NCBI GenBank assembly: GCA_024639785.1 | Contig: JAHEGI010000005.1 | Location: 1-64,000, forward strand | DNA length: 64,000 bases | Origin: Cryomorphaceae bacterium | GTDB taxonomy: Bacteria > Bacteroidota > Bacteroidia > Flavobacteriales > Schleiferiaceae | Reading direction: 5' to 3' | Shown: one piece after another, positions 53,228 to 62,444 of the stretch | Layout of the letters: every line of letters starts with the position of its first letter | How positions within the stretch are numbered: the first letter of the stretch is position 1 | Made by a program: the position numbers and the translations under genes | The notes under the pieces: generated by a model | Databases searched by the model: none | The model's input: only the letters and a program-made list of their open reading frames with translations | What the model was told of the DNA's origin: nothing

Positions 53228-55660
53228 TTAGCGCAGCGTTGCGCCTACGCCGTCTTCTGCAGCCTTCAAGAATTTGGCCATGGCGCCATCCACCTGTGCA
53301 TCTTGAAGGGTCTTGTTGGGATCCAAAAAGGTGAAGCGCATGCCGTAGGACAACTTCCCTTCGGGCAGGTTCTTCCCTTGGTAGACGTCAAAGAGCTCAA
53401 TGCTTTGTAGGGTTTTCTCTTTGACTTGGCGGAGGCAGCTGTAGAGCTCTCCGTAGCTGAGGGTAGCGTTGACAATGAGGGCCAAGTCGCGGGTGACTTT
53501 GGGGAATTTGGACGGTTCGCGGTAAGCGATTTTCACGCGAGAGGCTGCTTTGACAAAGCGGTCCCAATCGATGCGCGCCGCCAAAACCGGTTGCTTGAGA
53601 TCCGATTGCTGGAGGGCCCAGTCGTCTACCCAGCCCAAGGAGGCCAGTGGCTGACCGCCCACGGTGAGTAGAATACCGCCAGCAAACTCGCCGCCTTCGG
53701 CGTCCATGCCTTGCTCTTCGACGTTCAAACCAAAGCGCTGGCAAAGCCCTAAGACTAGGCCTTTGAGGGCGAAGAAGTTAATTTTTGCTTCGCCGGTCAT
53801 CCAGTGTGGACCGGGGTAACTCCCGGCGAGCCAAAGGCCAAGGGCATTGCGCTCAGACAGGCCGTCAGCAGATTTGTGGTAGGTTCGGCCAAATTCAAAT
53901 AGGGCCACATCGGCATTCTGGCGTTTGGCATTGTAGCTCACGGCATCCAGGCCTCCGAGCATCAAGCTGGGGCGCATGACGCCCAAATCCTGACTCAAGG
54001 GGTTCAAGACGGGTACAACGCTATCCGAAGCGATGCTAGGGTGCTTTTCGTAGGCTTGCGCGCGCGTCAGCGAGTTGTTCATGATTTCGAACAAGCCCTG
54101 GCCGACCAGATAATCTGCGGCTTTGCGGCGAAGCATTTCGGGGCTAATGCGTTCTTCGTGGGCCACATGCAAACGCATGGCGGGCGGGAAGGAAATGGCA
54201 TTGAAGCCGTAAATGCGCAAAATTTCTTCGGCGATGTCCGCTTCGCGGGTCACATCCCAGCGGTAGGCGGGCACGGATAGGGTCCAGGCGCTGCCCGATT
54301 CGGCGGTCACGTGGATGTCCAGCGACTGAAGAATGCTGCGCATACGGTCCACAGGAATGGCTTCGCCGATGCTGGCTTGGATGCGCTGCGTGTCGATGTG
54401 GACGACGCGGTCGTCAAAGGGGGCGTCAGCGGACTCAAAGGCGTCGTAGCCCGTGACTTTGGCATCTGGGAAGATGCTTTGGATCAAGGTCCAGGCCAAT
54501 TCCAAAGCTTCGGTGCCGAGGCTAGGATCAACGCCGCGCTCATAGCGAAAAGAGGCGTCGGTATTGAGGCCGTGGCGCTTGGCGCCTTTACGGATCACGA
54601 CGGGGTCAAACCAGGCAGATTCCAAGACAATGGACGTGGTATCGGCTTGTACGCCAGATTTTAAGCCGCCAAATACGCCGGCCATAGCCATGGCGTCCGA
54701 AGCGTTGGCAATGACGAGGTCGTCGGCGTGTAAGGTTCGCGCTACACTGTCCAAGGTGGTAAAGGCCTCGCCCGACTTCGCGCGGCGCACAACAATGGCG
54801 TTGCCTTGAATGGCGCGGCTATCAAAGGCGTGCAAGGGGTGGCCAACGCTGTGCAATACGTAGTTGGTGATGTCCACTAGGGCATTGATGGGCTTAGCGC
54901 CGATGGTCTTGAGGCGGCGCTGTAGCCATTCGGGAGAGGGGACGGCAGCGACGCCTTCCACCTTGAGGGCGAAGTAGCGGGGACAGGCGCCTGGGTCTTG
55001 GATGTCCAGAGTGAGGCCGGAACCTACGCTGGGCCATTCGCTAAGCATGGGCGGGCTCCACAGGACCTCTTCATCGTGGCGCAGCATGGCGGCGCGCAGG
55101 TCGCGGGCAACTCCCATGTGACTCATGGCGTCCATGCGGTTGGGGGTGAGGCCAATTTCGAGGGCCGTATCGCTTTCCAATCCGAGGTGTTCGCTCAAAG
55201 GCTGGCCGACTACCGCAGCGGGGTCTAGGACTAAAATGCCGTCGTGGGATTGACCCAGGCCCAATTCGTCTTCGGCGCAAATCATGCCTTCCGAAACTTG
55301 GCCGCGGATTTTGCCTTTTTTGATGGTCAAGCCCTCTTCGGAGCCTTTGGGATACAGCGTGCAGCCGACGGTGGCGACGGGTACTTTTTGGCCTACGGCG
55401 ACATTGGGGGCGCCGCAGACGATTTCAAGGGGCTGCTCGCCACCGATGGAAACGGTGGTACAGTTGAGGCGATCCGCATCGGGGTGTTTAACGACCGTCA
55501 GCACTTCGCCTACGACTACGCCGCGAAGGCCGCCGGGAACGGCGTCTACTTCGTGAACTTTTTCAACTTCCAGACCGGTGGCGGTGAGGAGTTCGGCCAT
55601 GCGTGTAGCGCTAATGGCTACAGGTAAGTAGTCGTGGAGCCAGTCCTTTGAAATCTGCAT
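53228..55660 (-). CDS. pheT: phenylalanyl-tRNA synthetase beta subunit
   Basis: The large subunit of PheRS, binding tRNA and editing Tyr-tRNA(Phe). It has 810 residues. The domain order is normal: EMAP/tRNA-binding (VGEVLTVVKHPDADRLNCTT, about 50-70), B3/B4 editing domain (LGVARDLRAA onward), B5, catalytic-like domain and the C-terminal FDX-ACB anticodon-binding domain (SKFPKVTRDLALIVNATLSY onward). pheS is not in the window. The ATG at 55660 follows TATTTTTG by five bases; a GTG two codons upstream overlaps the promoter and is rejected. Confidence 0.97.
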   Translation of the reverse strand: MQISKDWLHDYLPVAISATRMAELLTATGLEVEKVHEVDAVPGGLRGVVVGEVLTVVKHPDADRLNCTTVSIGGEQPLEIVCGAPNVAVGQKVPVATVGCTLYPKGSEEGLTIKKGKIRGQVSEGMICAEDELGLGQSHDGILVLDPAAVVGQPLSEHLGLESDTALEIGLTPNRMDAMSHMGVARDLRAAMLRHDEEVLWSPPMLSEWPSVGSGLTLDIQDPGACPRYFALKVEGVAAVPSPEWLQRRLKTIGAKPINALVDITNYVLHSVGHPLHAFDSRAIQGNAIVVRRAKSGEAFTTLDSVARTLHADDLVIANASDAMAMAGVFGGLKSGVQADTTSIVLESAWFDPVVIRKGAKRHGLNTDASFRYERGVDPSLGTEALELAWTLIQSIFPDAKVTGYDAFESADAPFDDRVVHIDTQRIQASIGEAIPVDRMRSILQSLDIHVTAESGSAWTLSVPAYRWDVTREADIAEEILRIYGFNAISFPPAMRLHVAHEERISPEMLRRKAADYLVGQGLFEIMNNSLTRAQAYEKHPSIASDSVVPVLNPLSQDLGVMRPSLMLGGLDAVSYNAKRQNADVALFEFGRTYHKSADGLSERNALGLWLAGSYPGPHWMTGEAKINFFALKGLVLGLCQRFGLNVEEQGMDAEGGEFAGGILLTVGGQPLASLGWVDDWALQQSDLKQPVLAARIDWDRFVKAASRVKIAYREPSKFPKVTRDLALIVNATLSYGELYSCLRQVKEKTLQSIELFDVYQGKNLPEGKLSYGMRFTFLDPNKTLQDAQVDGAMAKFLKAAEDGVGATLR

Positions 55661-55665
55661 AGGCA

Positions 55666-55673
55666 CAAAAATA
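55666..55673 (-). promoter_or_regulatory. TAnnTTTG -7 element for pheT (leaderless geometry)
   Basis: TATTTTTG on the minus strand followed by TGCCT and the pheT ATG at 55660. The five-base gap again predicts a leaderless mRNA. No T-box or attenuator structure fits here. Confidence 0.55.
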
Positions 55674-55763
55674 CGGCCTTCGCCGCAGCCATCCTACGGC
55701 TGCTTTGTCAAGAATGCACCCCAGAAATGACCGGAAAAAGTGGCTTTGAAGTAGATTTTCGGT

Positions 55764-56387
55764 TTAGACAAAACCAAAAATGAAGAGGGCATAGATTATA
55801 AAGCGCAAAAAACGCACAGAAGACACCCACAGGAACCAACGAAATCGAAACTCTACGACCCCTGCCACGGTGCAAACGGGGGGAAAGGGGAGGGGGGTCA
55901 ATGCCGCCAAAAAGATCAGTAGGCCTCCAAAGCGTTTGATTTGAATAAAGTGCTTCGCGAAGCGCACATCGACTAAGTTTTTGATTTTTGGCAACCGATG
56001 TAGCTGCTGGCCGATGAGATAACTGAGCAGCCCTCCCCCATACGACACCGTGGCAAGGAGTCCGACCATGGCCCATTTGTAGGTAAAAGTCGAGGCCCAG
56101 AGGATAAAAAAGTCGGGAGGAAGGATGCCCAGTACAATCTCTGAAAGACCCATGATGATCACCACCAAGGGCCAGGGCAATTGATGCGTGACCCATTGAG
56201 CGATTGATTCTAAATCCACCAAATACGTATTCACTGCCCAGAGAACGACGATGAATCCGAGGAGCCCTAGTCCCAATTTTCGAAAACCCTCGAGTAAAAA
56301 ACGATAGCCTCCAGTCACCCGGTAAAATCGGTGGGTGATATGCACGGATCGCCAAAAAGGACGGATTTTGGGAGGACGGATTTTCAT
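55764..56387 (-). CDS. VTT/DedA-like membrane protein
   Basis: A 207-residue inner-membrane protein with about five hydrophobic segments. The order of motifs resembles the VTT (SNARE-associated/DedA) family: GLSEIVLGILPPDFFILWAS with paired prolines, a glycine-rich ATVSYGGGLLSYLIGQQL, FGGLLIFLAALTPLPFPPVC (re-entrant loop with prolines) and a terminal helix. DedA proteins transport polyprenyl or other lipids in some bacteria; the specific role here is unknown. The start MKIRPPKIRPFWRSV at 56387 is the first plausible one. It lies 29 bases after recG. Confidence 0.75.
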   Translation of the reverse strand: MKIRPPKIRPFWRSVHITHRFYRVTGGYRFLLEGFRKLGLGLLGFIVVLWAVNTYLVDLESIAQWVTHQLPWPLVVIIMGLSEIVLGILPPDFFILWASTFTYKWAMVGLLATVSYGGGLLSYLIGQQLHRLPKIKNLVDVRFAKHFIQIKRFGGLLIFLAALTPLPFPPVCTVAGVVEFRFRWFLWVSSVRFLRFIIYALFIFGFV

Positions 56388-56416
56388 GGATTCACATGGG
56401 CATAAAGCGTGCCAAG

Positions 56417-58522
56417 CTAGGCAATAACACCCCAGGCCATTTTGTTTCGGGCGTAATCGGTAAAACGCAATCGGAGGCCGGCATGTTCTGGCGAATGTAA
56501 GCCTGGATCGGATTCCACGATGGCTCGGGCTTTTTCCCTGGCCCACTCGATGAGTTTTTGATCCTGACCCAAGTTGGCCACCTTGTAGTCGAGCATGCCA
56601 CTTTGCCGCGTGCCCATGACATCTCCGGGTCCACGAAGCTGCAGGTCCACGTCCGCAATTTCGAAGCCATCACTGCTGCGAACCATGGTTTCGATGCGCA
56701 CCTTTCCATCGTCACTTAGCTTATCTCCCGTCATCAGGATGCAATAGGATTGTTCGGCCCCCCGGCCCACGCGCCCTCGAAGTTGGTGGAGTTGACTTAG
56801 GCCAAAACGCTCGGCATTTTCGATGACCATGACGGAGGCATTTGGCACGTTGACCCCTACTTCAATGACCGTGGTGGCCACCATGAGGTGGGTTTCACCT
56901 CGCACAAAACGCCCCATTTCCCATGCTTTATCTTCTGCCTTCATCCGGCCGTGGACGATGCTGATTTCATATTGGGGTCGAGGAAAATCTCGGCAAATAC
57001 TCTCATAGCCATCCATGAGATCCTTGTAGTCCATCTTCTGACTTTCCTCAATCAGCGGATAGACAATGTAGACTTGTCGGCCTCGGGCAATTTCCTCTTT
57101 GAGGAAGCCCCACACTTTTAAGCGATTGTGATCCGTGCGATGCACGGTTTGGATAGCTTGGCGTCCCGGAGGTAATTCATCAATCACACTGAGGTCCAAA
57201 TCGCCATAGAGACTCATGGCCAAGGTTCTAGGAATAGGAGTAGCGGTCATCACGAGGATGTGCGGGGCGGGATCATTTTTAGCCCGCAATTTGGCACGTT
57301 GAGCGACGCCAAAGCGATGTTGCTCGTCAATGATAGCTAGGCCTAAATTTTTGAACTGCACGGGGTCCTCCAGTAAAGCATGTGTCCCTACTAAGAGATG
57401 CAGTTCACCCGATGCCAAATCCTTCAGTATGGGCTTTCTTTCGGACGCTTTGACAGATCCGGTGAGTAAGGCAATGCGCACGTTTAATGCCGCGGCGAAT
57501 TCCGAAAGACTGGCAAAGTGCTGCTGGGCTAAAATTTCTGTAGGTGCCATAAGACACCCTTGATAGCCGTTGTCAAGGGCCATCAATAACGCCATGAAGG
57601 CCACCATCGTTTTTCCAGATCCGACATCGCCTTGGATGAGGCGATTCATGTGCATGCCACTCGCGGTGTCTTTTCGAATTTCTTTCAGCACTCTTTTCTG
57701 AGCACCGGTCAATTCAAAGGGAAGATGCTCTTCATAAAATGCCAAAAATCGACTGCCCACGGCACTGAAGACAAGTCCGCCCCGATGTGCTGAATAGCTG
57801 CGTCGTTTGTAGGCGAATACCAATTGGTCCAAAAATATCTCCTCGAAAGCTAAACGGGCCCGGGCGGCAGCGAGGCGCTCAGGACTTTTTGGAAAGTGCA
57901 TTTCGCGCAGTGCGTCGAGGTGAGTTGGCCAACCCGCCCCGCGCCACAAGGCATCCGGCAACCAATCTTGGCCTTGGGATGGCAAATCGCTGATGAGCGC
58001 TTGAACCAGCTTGCTCAGGCCTCTCGAATGCAGGCCCATGCTCGATAATTTCTCTGTGGTCGAATACACGGGATACAGCCCTTGAGCGGGGCTTTGCTGA
58101 AAGGAGGCCAGAGTTTCCAGTTCGGGATGGGCCATGTTTTTTCGGCCGGAGAACTCAGTCACTCGACCAAATGCCACATACTGCACTCCCACTTGGAGAC
58201 TTTTTTCAACCCAGCGTATGCCTTTGAACCACACCAAGTCGATGTGACCGTCGGGACCAACAAGCTGCGCCGTGAGTCTTTTTTTTGCACCCACTCCTTG
58301 AGATTGGACTTGGCTCAGTTGTCCTTGAATCTGAATTTCCGCTGGGCCAGGAAGTGCTTGCCCTGGAGTATAGAGCATGGAACGATCGATGTAGCGAAAT
58401 GGATAGTGCTCCAGTAGGTCCCCGAAACTGCGGATACTCAGCTCTGCGGCCAACGCTTGTGCGCGCTGCGGACCTACCCCTTTTAGGTAGGTCATTGAAG
58501 TATCCGGAGTCCACGAGGCCAT
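56417..58522 (-). CDS. recG: ATP-dependent DNA helicase RecG
   Basis: Remodels stalled replication forks and branch-migrates Holliday junctions. It has 701 residues from the chosen start. The N-terminal wedge/OB domain contains TYLKGVGPQRAQALAAEL and FPFRYIDRS-like HYPFRYIDRSMLY. The helicase core has RLIQGDVGSGKTMVAF (Walker A), AIIDEQHRFGVAQR (DEQH box), VMTATPIPRTLAMSLYGDLD and QLRGRVGRG (motif VI). MASWTPDTSMTYLKGVG aligns with the family start. The ATG shares the bases CATG with a potential start of the divergent gene, and TAAATTTG lies three bases upstream. Confidence 0.97.
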   Translation of the reverse strand: MASWTPDTSMTYLKGVGPQRAQALAAELSIRSFGDLLEHYPFRYIDRSMLYTPGQALPGPAEIQIQGQLSQVQSQGVGAKKRLTAQLVGPDGHIDLVWFKGIRWVEKSLQVGVQYVAFGRVTEFSGRKNMAHPELETLASFQQSPAQGLYPVYSTTEKLSSMGLHSRGLSKLVQALISDLPSQGQDWLPDALWRGAGWPTHLDALREMHFPKSPERLAAARARLAFEEIFLDQLVFAYKRRSYSAHRGGLVFSAVGSRFLAFYEEHLPFELTGAQKRVLKEIRKDTASGMHMNRLIQGDVGSGKTMVAFMALLMALDNGYQGCLMAPTEILAQQHFASLSEFAAALNVRIALLTGSVKASERKPILKDLASGELHLLVGTHALLEDPVQFKNLGLAIIDEQHRFGVAQRAKLRAKNDPAPHILVMTATPIPRTLAMSLYGDLDLSVIDELPPGRQAIQTVHRTDHNRLKVWGFLKEEIARGRQVYIVYPLIEESQKMDYKDLMDGYESICRDFPRPQYEISIVHGRMKAEDKAWEMGRFVRGETHLMVATTVIEVGVNVPNASVMVIENAERFGLSQLHQLRGRVGRGAEQSYCILMTGDKLSDDGKVRIETMVRSSDGFEIADVDLQLRGPGDVMGTRQSGMLDYKVANLGQDQKLIEWAREKARAIVESDPGLHSPEHAGLRLRFTDYARNKMAWGVIA

Positions 58523-58525
58523 GCT

Positions 58526-58533
58526 CAAATTTA
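58526..58533 (-). promoter_or_regulatory. TAnnTTTG -7 element for recG (leaderless geometry)
   Basis: TAAATTTG on the minus strand, exact consensus, three bases (AGC) before the recG ATG at 58522. If transcription begins further downstream, the next in-frame ATG at 58495 would be used. Confidence 0.5.
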
Positions 58534-58553
58534 GGGTTAACTTCAAGGCCATC

Positions 58554-59864
58554 ATGGATCGATCGCGCACCACCCCATCAGAAGCTGGCCTACTCCTTGG
58601 CGATGGGTTGCTTTTAGCCTTGTCTTTTCTGGCTTTTGCCCGTGTGCTATTCGGTGATCTGCGCACTGAAAATCCCGTGTATTACGATCAATATGTGACG
58701 CTTTTCGCGATGGTGATGCTCTTGTGGCTGACCCTTTCTTTGGGCATGAGGAGCCATCGACTGCCTGCGGGGATCGAAGTGCGCACCGTGCTTTCCAGGT
58801 TTTATCGTTTGATTTTAATCCATGCTGCACTGATTGCCGTATGGGGCGTCTCCTTGAAGACCTCCACCTTTTATTCTCGGACCTTTTTAGCGCTGTTTTT
58901 ATCGTCCTATCTAGTATTTGGGACGCTATTCCGAATGCTGTGGGTATACGCACTGCGACGTAGATATCGGCTAGGAAAGGGTTTACGTCGTGTGGCCACA
59001 GTCGGTGAACAGGGTCCGTGGGCAAGGGTTCGAGCGGAGTTGGATCGCCATCCTGAATATGGTTACCGGTGGCACTCCGAGAACGAGAAATTAGCGTCCG
59101 TCGACCCAGCGGCCATTGATGAAATTTGGGTGGCGCCGGATTTGGCCGTGGCCGCTTTGGAATGGGCAGATGCACGTGGTTTGAGAGTACGAATTGTTCC
59201 CGATCTAGGTCTGCTTGGAGCGCAACGCACCCGCATTTTACCCCTGGGCGATCTCCCTATCTTAGAATTACGACCTGAACCTCTCAGTCAAGGACTCCGC
59301 GCCTGGCTCAAGCGCTTCTTGGATCTCTTGGGCGCAGCGCTCGGATGTATGCTTTTACTGTCATGGTTGACCCCGCTGCTAGCCCTCTTTTTGGCCCCTC
59401 AGGGGGGACTCTTTTACCGCCAAACCCGCTTCGGGTGGGGGGGTAAACCTTTTCAAATTTGGAAATTTCGGACCATGGTGCCCGAAGCGGACGGCACCCG
59501 ACAGGCCACGGCCGGGGACGATCGAATCACCCCCTTGGGGCGCTGGCTTCGCGCTACCCATTTGGATGAGTTGCCCCAGCTTTGGAATGTCCTCCAGGGC
59601 CACATGAGCCTAGTGGGCCCGCGGCCGCACATGACGTCTGACCACGAAGCCTACGGGCAGGCCATTCGCGCCTACGGCATTCGCCATTGGGTAAAGCCGG
59701 GCATGACAGGGCTAGCCCAAGCCCGCGGGCTGGTAGGCGAAAAGGACGCGGATTCTATGCAGGCGCGCCTGCAAGCAGACCTCTACTACGTGGAAAACTG
59801 GTCCTTCCTTCTCGATTTGAAAATTATCGCAGCGACCCTATTGGGATTGAAGCGCTGGGTGTGA
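58554..59864 (+). CDS. undecaprenyl-phosphate sugar phosphotransferase (polysaccharide initiation)
   Basis: A 436-residue polyprenol phosphate hexose-1-phosphate transferase (WcaJ/PglC-type C-terminus). The N-terminal third has four or five TM helices (LLLALSFLAFARVLF, YVTLFAMVMLLWLTLSLG). The C-terminal sugar-transferase domain (about 245-436) has KRFLDLLGAALGCMLLLSWL, WKFRTM, LGRWLRATHLDELPQLWNVL and MSLVGPRPH, including the catalytic DE. It loads the first sugar-phosphate onto undecaprenyl phosphate for capsule, exopolysaccharide or O-antigen. The start at 58554 is preferred over 58521, which overlaps the recG start. A weak TAACTTCA lies 8 bases before it. Confidence 0.9.
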   Translation: MDRSRTTPSEAGLLLGDGLLLALSFLAFARVLFGDLRTENPVYYDQYVTLFAMVMLLWLTLSLGMRSHRLPAGIEVRTVLSRFYRLILIHAALIAVWGVSLKTSTFYSRTFLALFLSSYLVFGTLFRMLWVYALRRRYRLGKGLRRVATVGEQGPWARVRAELDRHPEYGYRWHSENEKLASVDPAAIDEIWVAPDLAVAALEWADARGLRVRIVPDLGLLGAQRTRILPLGDLPILELRPEPLSQGLRAWLKRFLDLLGAALGCMLLLSWLTPLLALFLAPQGGLFYRQTRFGWGGKPFQIWKFRTMVPEADGTRQATAGDDRITPLGRWLRATHLDELPQLWNVLQGHMSLVGPRPHMTSDHEAYGQAIRAYGIRHWVKPGMTGLAQARGLVGEKDADSMQARLQADLYYVENWSFLLDLKIIAATLLGLKRWV

Positions 59865-59994
59865 TGCCCGCTGCGCCGCGACTGCGGTCAGGCAACTAAA
59901 AGGCTTGGCACTCTGACATAGGCAGAAATACCCCATTATCCCGGTACCGAATCTGAAAGAAGGAAGGCCGCATCAAGGATTCGCTTGGAAAGGC

Positions 59995-62145
59995 CTACCC
60001 TCTAAGACGTCCAGCCACGTCGGCATAGGCTTGCGTGACGACGGGCCAGGTGTAGTGGGTGGATTCGGCGGTGAAGGTGGGGAGGTGTTCCGCGTTATGC
60101 CAGGCGCTTGCCAGCTCCGAAGGGATGGTGAAGTAGGAGGCGTTAGGACCGAGCACCGCACGATTGAATACATTGTCATGGGCGGAAATTCGGCAACCCG
60201 CAGCCATGGCCTGAAGGAGGCCTGGATTGGTGCCCCCCGCGGAATGGCCGTGCACATAGAGGCGGCAACCTTGACGGAGCGCCTGGGTATACGTGGGATC
60301 AAAATTGGCCTCAAGCCGAATGAAATTGGGATGGGCGCCAAATAGTTTGAGGAGGGTCTGGGCGTAGGCGTTGGTCCAATTGCCGAGGACGGCCACAGGG
60401 CCTTCGTTTAGGAGGGCATCGAGGGCGAGGTCCACGTTGTTTTCGGGCACCAAACGGCAAAGGAGGAGCGCGTAGCTGCCCGCGGTCAGGCCGCTTTCTT
60501 TTAGCGTTTGGGTGAGCGCTTCAGGATTCAAGGGCGTGGGCGCTTCCACCCCGTAGGCAATTTCTTCGATGGGAAGTTGGTAGGCTTGGAGGTGGGTACT
60601 GATACCCGGATTGTCGGAAACCAGGACCTGAGCGCCCTGGGTAGCCCAGGCTTCGGCGCGGCGCAGGTAAGCCCGTACGGCCGGAGAATATTTGCCGCGC
60701 ATCCATTCAAGCCCATCCATGTGCACAGCCAAGGGGCTGCGGCCGCGCCAGAAGGCCCACCGAAGCCAAGGCCCGCTGCTAGTCGTTCCAAGGGCAAAGT
60801 GGGCGTCGGGTTGCCAGGGTTTGAGGGTGCGAAGGCTGATCCAGTCGTAGACAAATTGGCCGGGGGAACCCATCCAGGACTCGGGGTCCAGGTGCCGGGC
60901 ACGCTGGATACCGGGGTAGTGGTAGTCGCGCTCTGGATGGGCCGATGAGGTACTAATCCACACGCGGTGGCCCTGATCCGCCAGTCCGCGTCCGACATGA
61001 TCCACCATTTCTTCATACCCACCGTAGCGGTTGGGCATGCCGCGCGAACCCGTGAAGGCAATGAAATGGCCGGATTGGGCGTATCCATGGACGATGGCGG
61101 TGGCGGCTGCCTCCCAGGTGAAGGCCTCCTGGGGAAGGGGGAGGGCAGTATGGGCTGCGAGGACGGCTTCCGCCAACGCGTGGGCATGAGGCGAAGCGGT
61201 TCGGACATAGGGGGCCAAAAGACTCGCCGATTCGGCCGCAGAAGAAAGAACCACTTCACAGCCTGCATGGAGGCCTTCGAGGGCCGTCAGTCCAAAGGTT
61301 TCAAAAAGGGAAGGGACCAACACCCCGGTGCTGGCTGCGAGGACCTCGGGGACTTCCGAAGGCGCTAGGGCGGGACGTAATTCAACGTCTACGCCTAGGA
61401 CTTGGGCGCGGTCTAGGGCGGCGAGGAGTTTCTTGAAATATCTGCGATGGTTGGGTGCAGCATCCCCAAACAAGGTTAGCGGCGCATCAAAGCCCCGGCC
61501 TTTGAGCAAAATCCAGGCTTCGACGGCGGCTATTTGATTTTTTAGGCCCTCCACGCGGCCTAAAACCACCCAGCCACGGCGCTCCGACGCAGTAGGCGCC
61601 ACGGTCAGGTGATCACGGCCTAAGGCGACGGTTCGCACGCTCGTACCCAAGCCAGTGGCTTTTCGAATGCGCGCCGTTTCCGTGTCCGTGCTGGCAAAGA
61701 GTACGTCGGCGGACCAGGCTATTTTTTGAAGGGGCTGGCGCAGGAAAAGGAGGCCTAAGGCCGGCCATCGGTCGCCGCTGAGGAGGGCTCGGCCCAGCAT
61801 TTTGACAAATTCTACCCATGGAGTAGGGAGGATTCGAAGGAGCAAAGAGCGCTTGCGGTCGTAGGCGCTGTAATCGACCCAAACAGTAGAAATGGCCCAC
61901 TTGAGGTGAGGGTGGGCCTTTCGGGCTGCGTAGCAGGGGTACTGGTCCGCAAGTCGACCCAGGTTGATGGAGTGAAGGACGTCCCAAGATTCGGATTTCA
62001 GGGCACGTTGGAGATCCGCTGTTTCCGTGACTAATTGGGCCTGGTGGCCCTGGGCTTGGAGCGCTTGAAGGGTTTGGGTCACATGCACCGTGTCGCCACC
62101 GGGTTGGCGGTGTAGCGTTCGGCGGGCAAAAAAGAGGACCTTCAC
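59995..62145 (-). CDS. tandem glycosyltransferase fusion (GT4-like plus DUF1972/GT4)
   Basis: A 716-residue protein made of two GT-B-fold units. Residues 1-355 form a GT4-like transferase: the N-terminal VLFFARRTLHRQPGGDTVHV, then RGWVVLGRVEGLKNQIAAVE (donor domain start) and SLFETFGLTALEGLHAGCE. Residues about 359-716 form a second transferase that starts FIAFTGSRGMPNRYGGYEEM, the DUF1972 signature found in rhamnosyltransferase-like enzymes, and has HGHSAGGTNPGLLQAMAAGC in its C-terminal half. It probably adds two successive sugars to the glycan started by the neighbouring transferase (inference). Fusion in one frame is not a sequencing artefact as far as I can see: no stop or shift separates the halves. 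The region is visibly G+C-rich. Confidence 0.85.
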   Translation of the reverse strand: MKVLFFARRTLHRQPGGDTVHVTQTLQALQAQGHQAQLVTETADLQRALKSESWDVLHSINLGRLADQYPCYAARKAHPHLKWAISTVWVDYSAYDRKRSLLLRILPTPWVEFVKMLGRALLSGDRWPALGLLFLRQPLQKIAWSADVLFASTDTETARIRKATGLGTSVRTVALGRDHLTVAPTASERRGWVVLGRVEGLKNQIAAVEAWILLKGRGFDAPLTLFGDAAPNHRRYFKKLLAALDRAQVLGVDVELRPALAPSEVPEVLAASTGVLVPSLFETFGLTALEGLHAGCEVVLSSAAESASLLAPYVRTASPHAHALAEAVLAAHTALPLPQEAFTWEAAATAIVHGYAQSGHFIAFTGSRGMPNRYGGYEEMVDHVGRGLADQGHRVWISTSSAHPERDYHYPGIQRARHLDPESWMGSPGQFVYDWISLRTLKPWQPDAHFALGTTSSGPWLRWAFWRGRSPLAVHMDGLEWMRGKYSPAVRAYLRRAEAWATQGAQVLVSDNPGISTHLQAYQLPIEEIAYGVEAPTPLNPEALTQTLKESGLTAGSYALLLCRLVPENNVDLALDALLNEGPVAVLGNWTNAYAQTLLKLFGAHPNFIRLEANFDPTYTQALRQGCRLYVHGHSAGGTNPGLLQAMAAGCRISAHDNVFNRAVLGPNASYFTIPSELASAWHNAEHLPTFTAESTHYTWPVVTQAYADVAGRLRG

Positions 62146-62207
62146 GCTCTAAATGTACTGCGGCTCTGCCGTACCTTCGGGAAGCAATCCAATAAAACCT
62201 CCAGGTC

Positions 62208-62444
62208 ATGGCAATTCCAAAATTTCTCGTTGGCGACAACACCGATCATCCTGAAAACGTCTACATCATACATACCGAATATCCCCGTTTTGTCATGGAT
62301 TTGGACAGTGATGAAGTGGAATGGCTGGACGATATCGAAGGCGAAGATGAAACCGAATTGACCGACGAAATGTCCAAGCTCCTCGACGAAGCAAACATCT
62401 TTTACATTCGTGAGGTGGAGCGCTACGAGGCGATGGAAGAGTAA
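62208..62444 (+). CDS. conserved small acidic protein
   Basis: A 78-residue soluble protein with a high Asp+Glu content, especially SDEVEWLDDIEGEDETELTD (21 acidic or polar residues in a short span). The N-terminus MAIPKFLVGDNTDHPENVYI and IHTEYPRFVMDL are, from memory, conserved in Flavobacteriia as unnamed small proteins. No function is known to me. The stop overlaps the MATE exporter ATG (TAATG), so the two are co-translated. A TACCTTCG element 27 bases before the start is a weak promoter candidate. Confidence 0.8.
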   Translation: MAIPKFLVGDNTDHPENVYIIHTEYPRFVMDLDSDEVEWLDDIEGEDETELTDEMSKLLDEANIFYIREVERYEAMEE

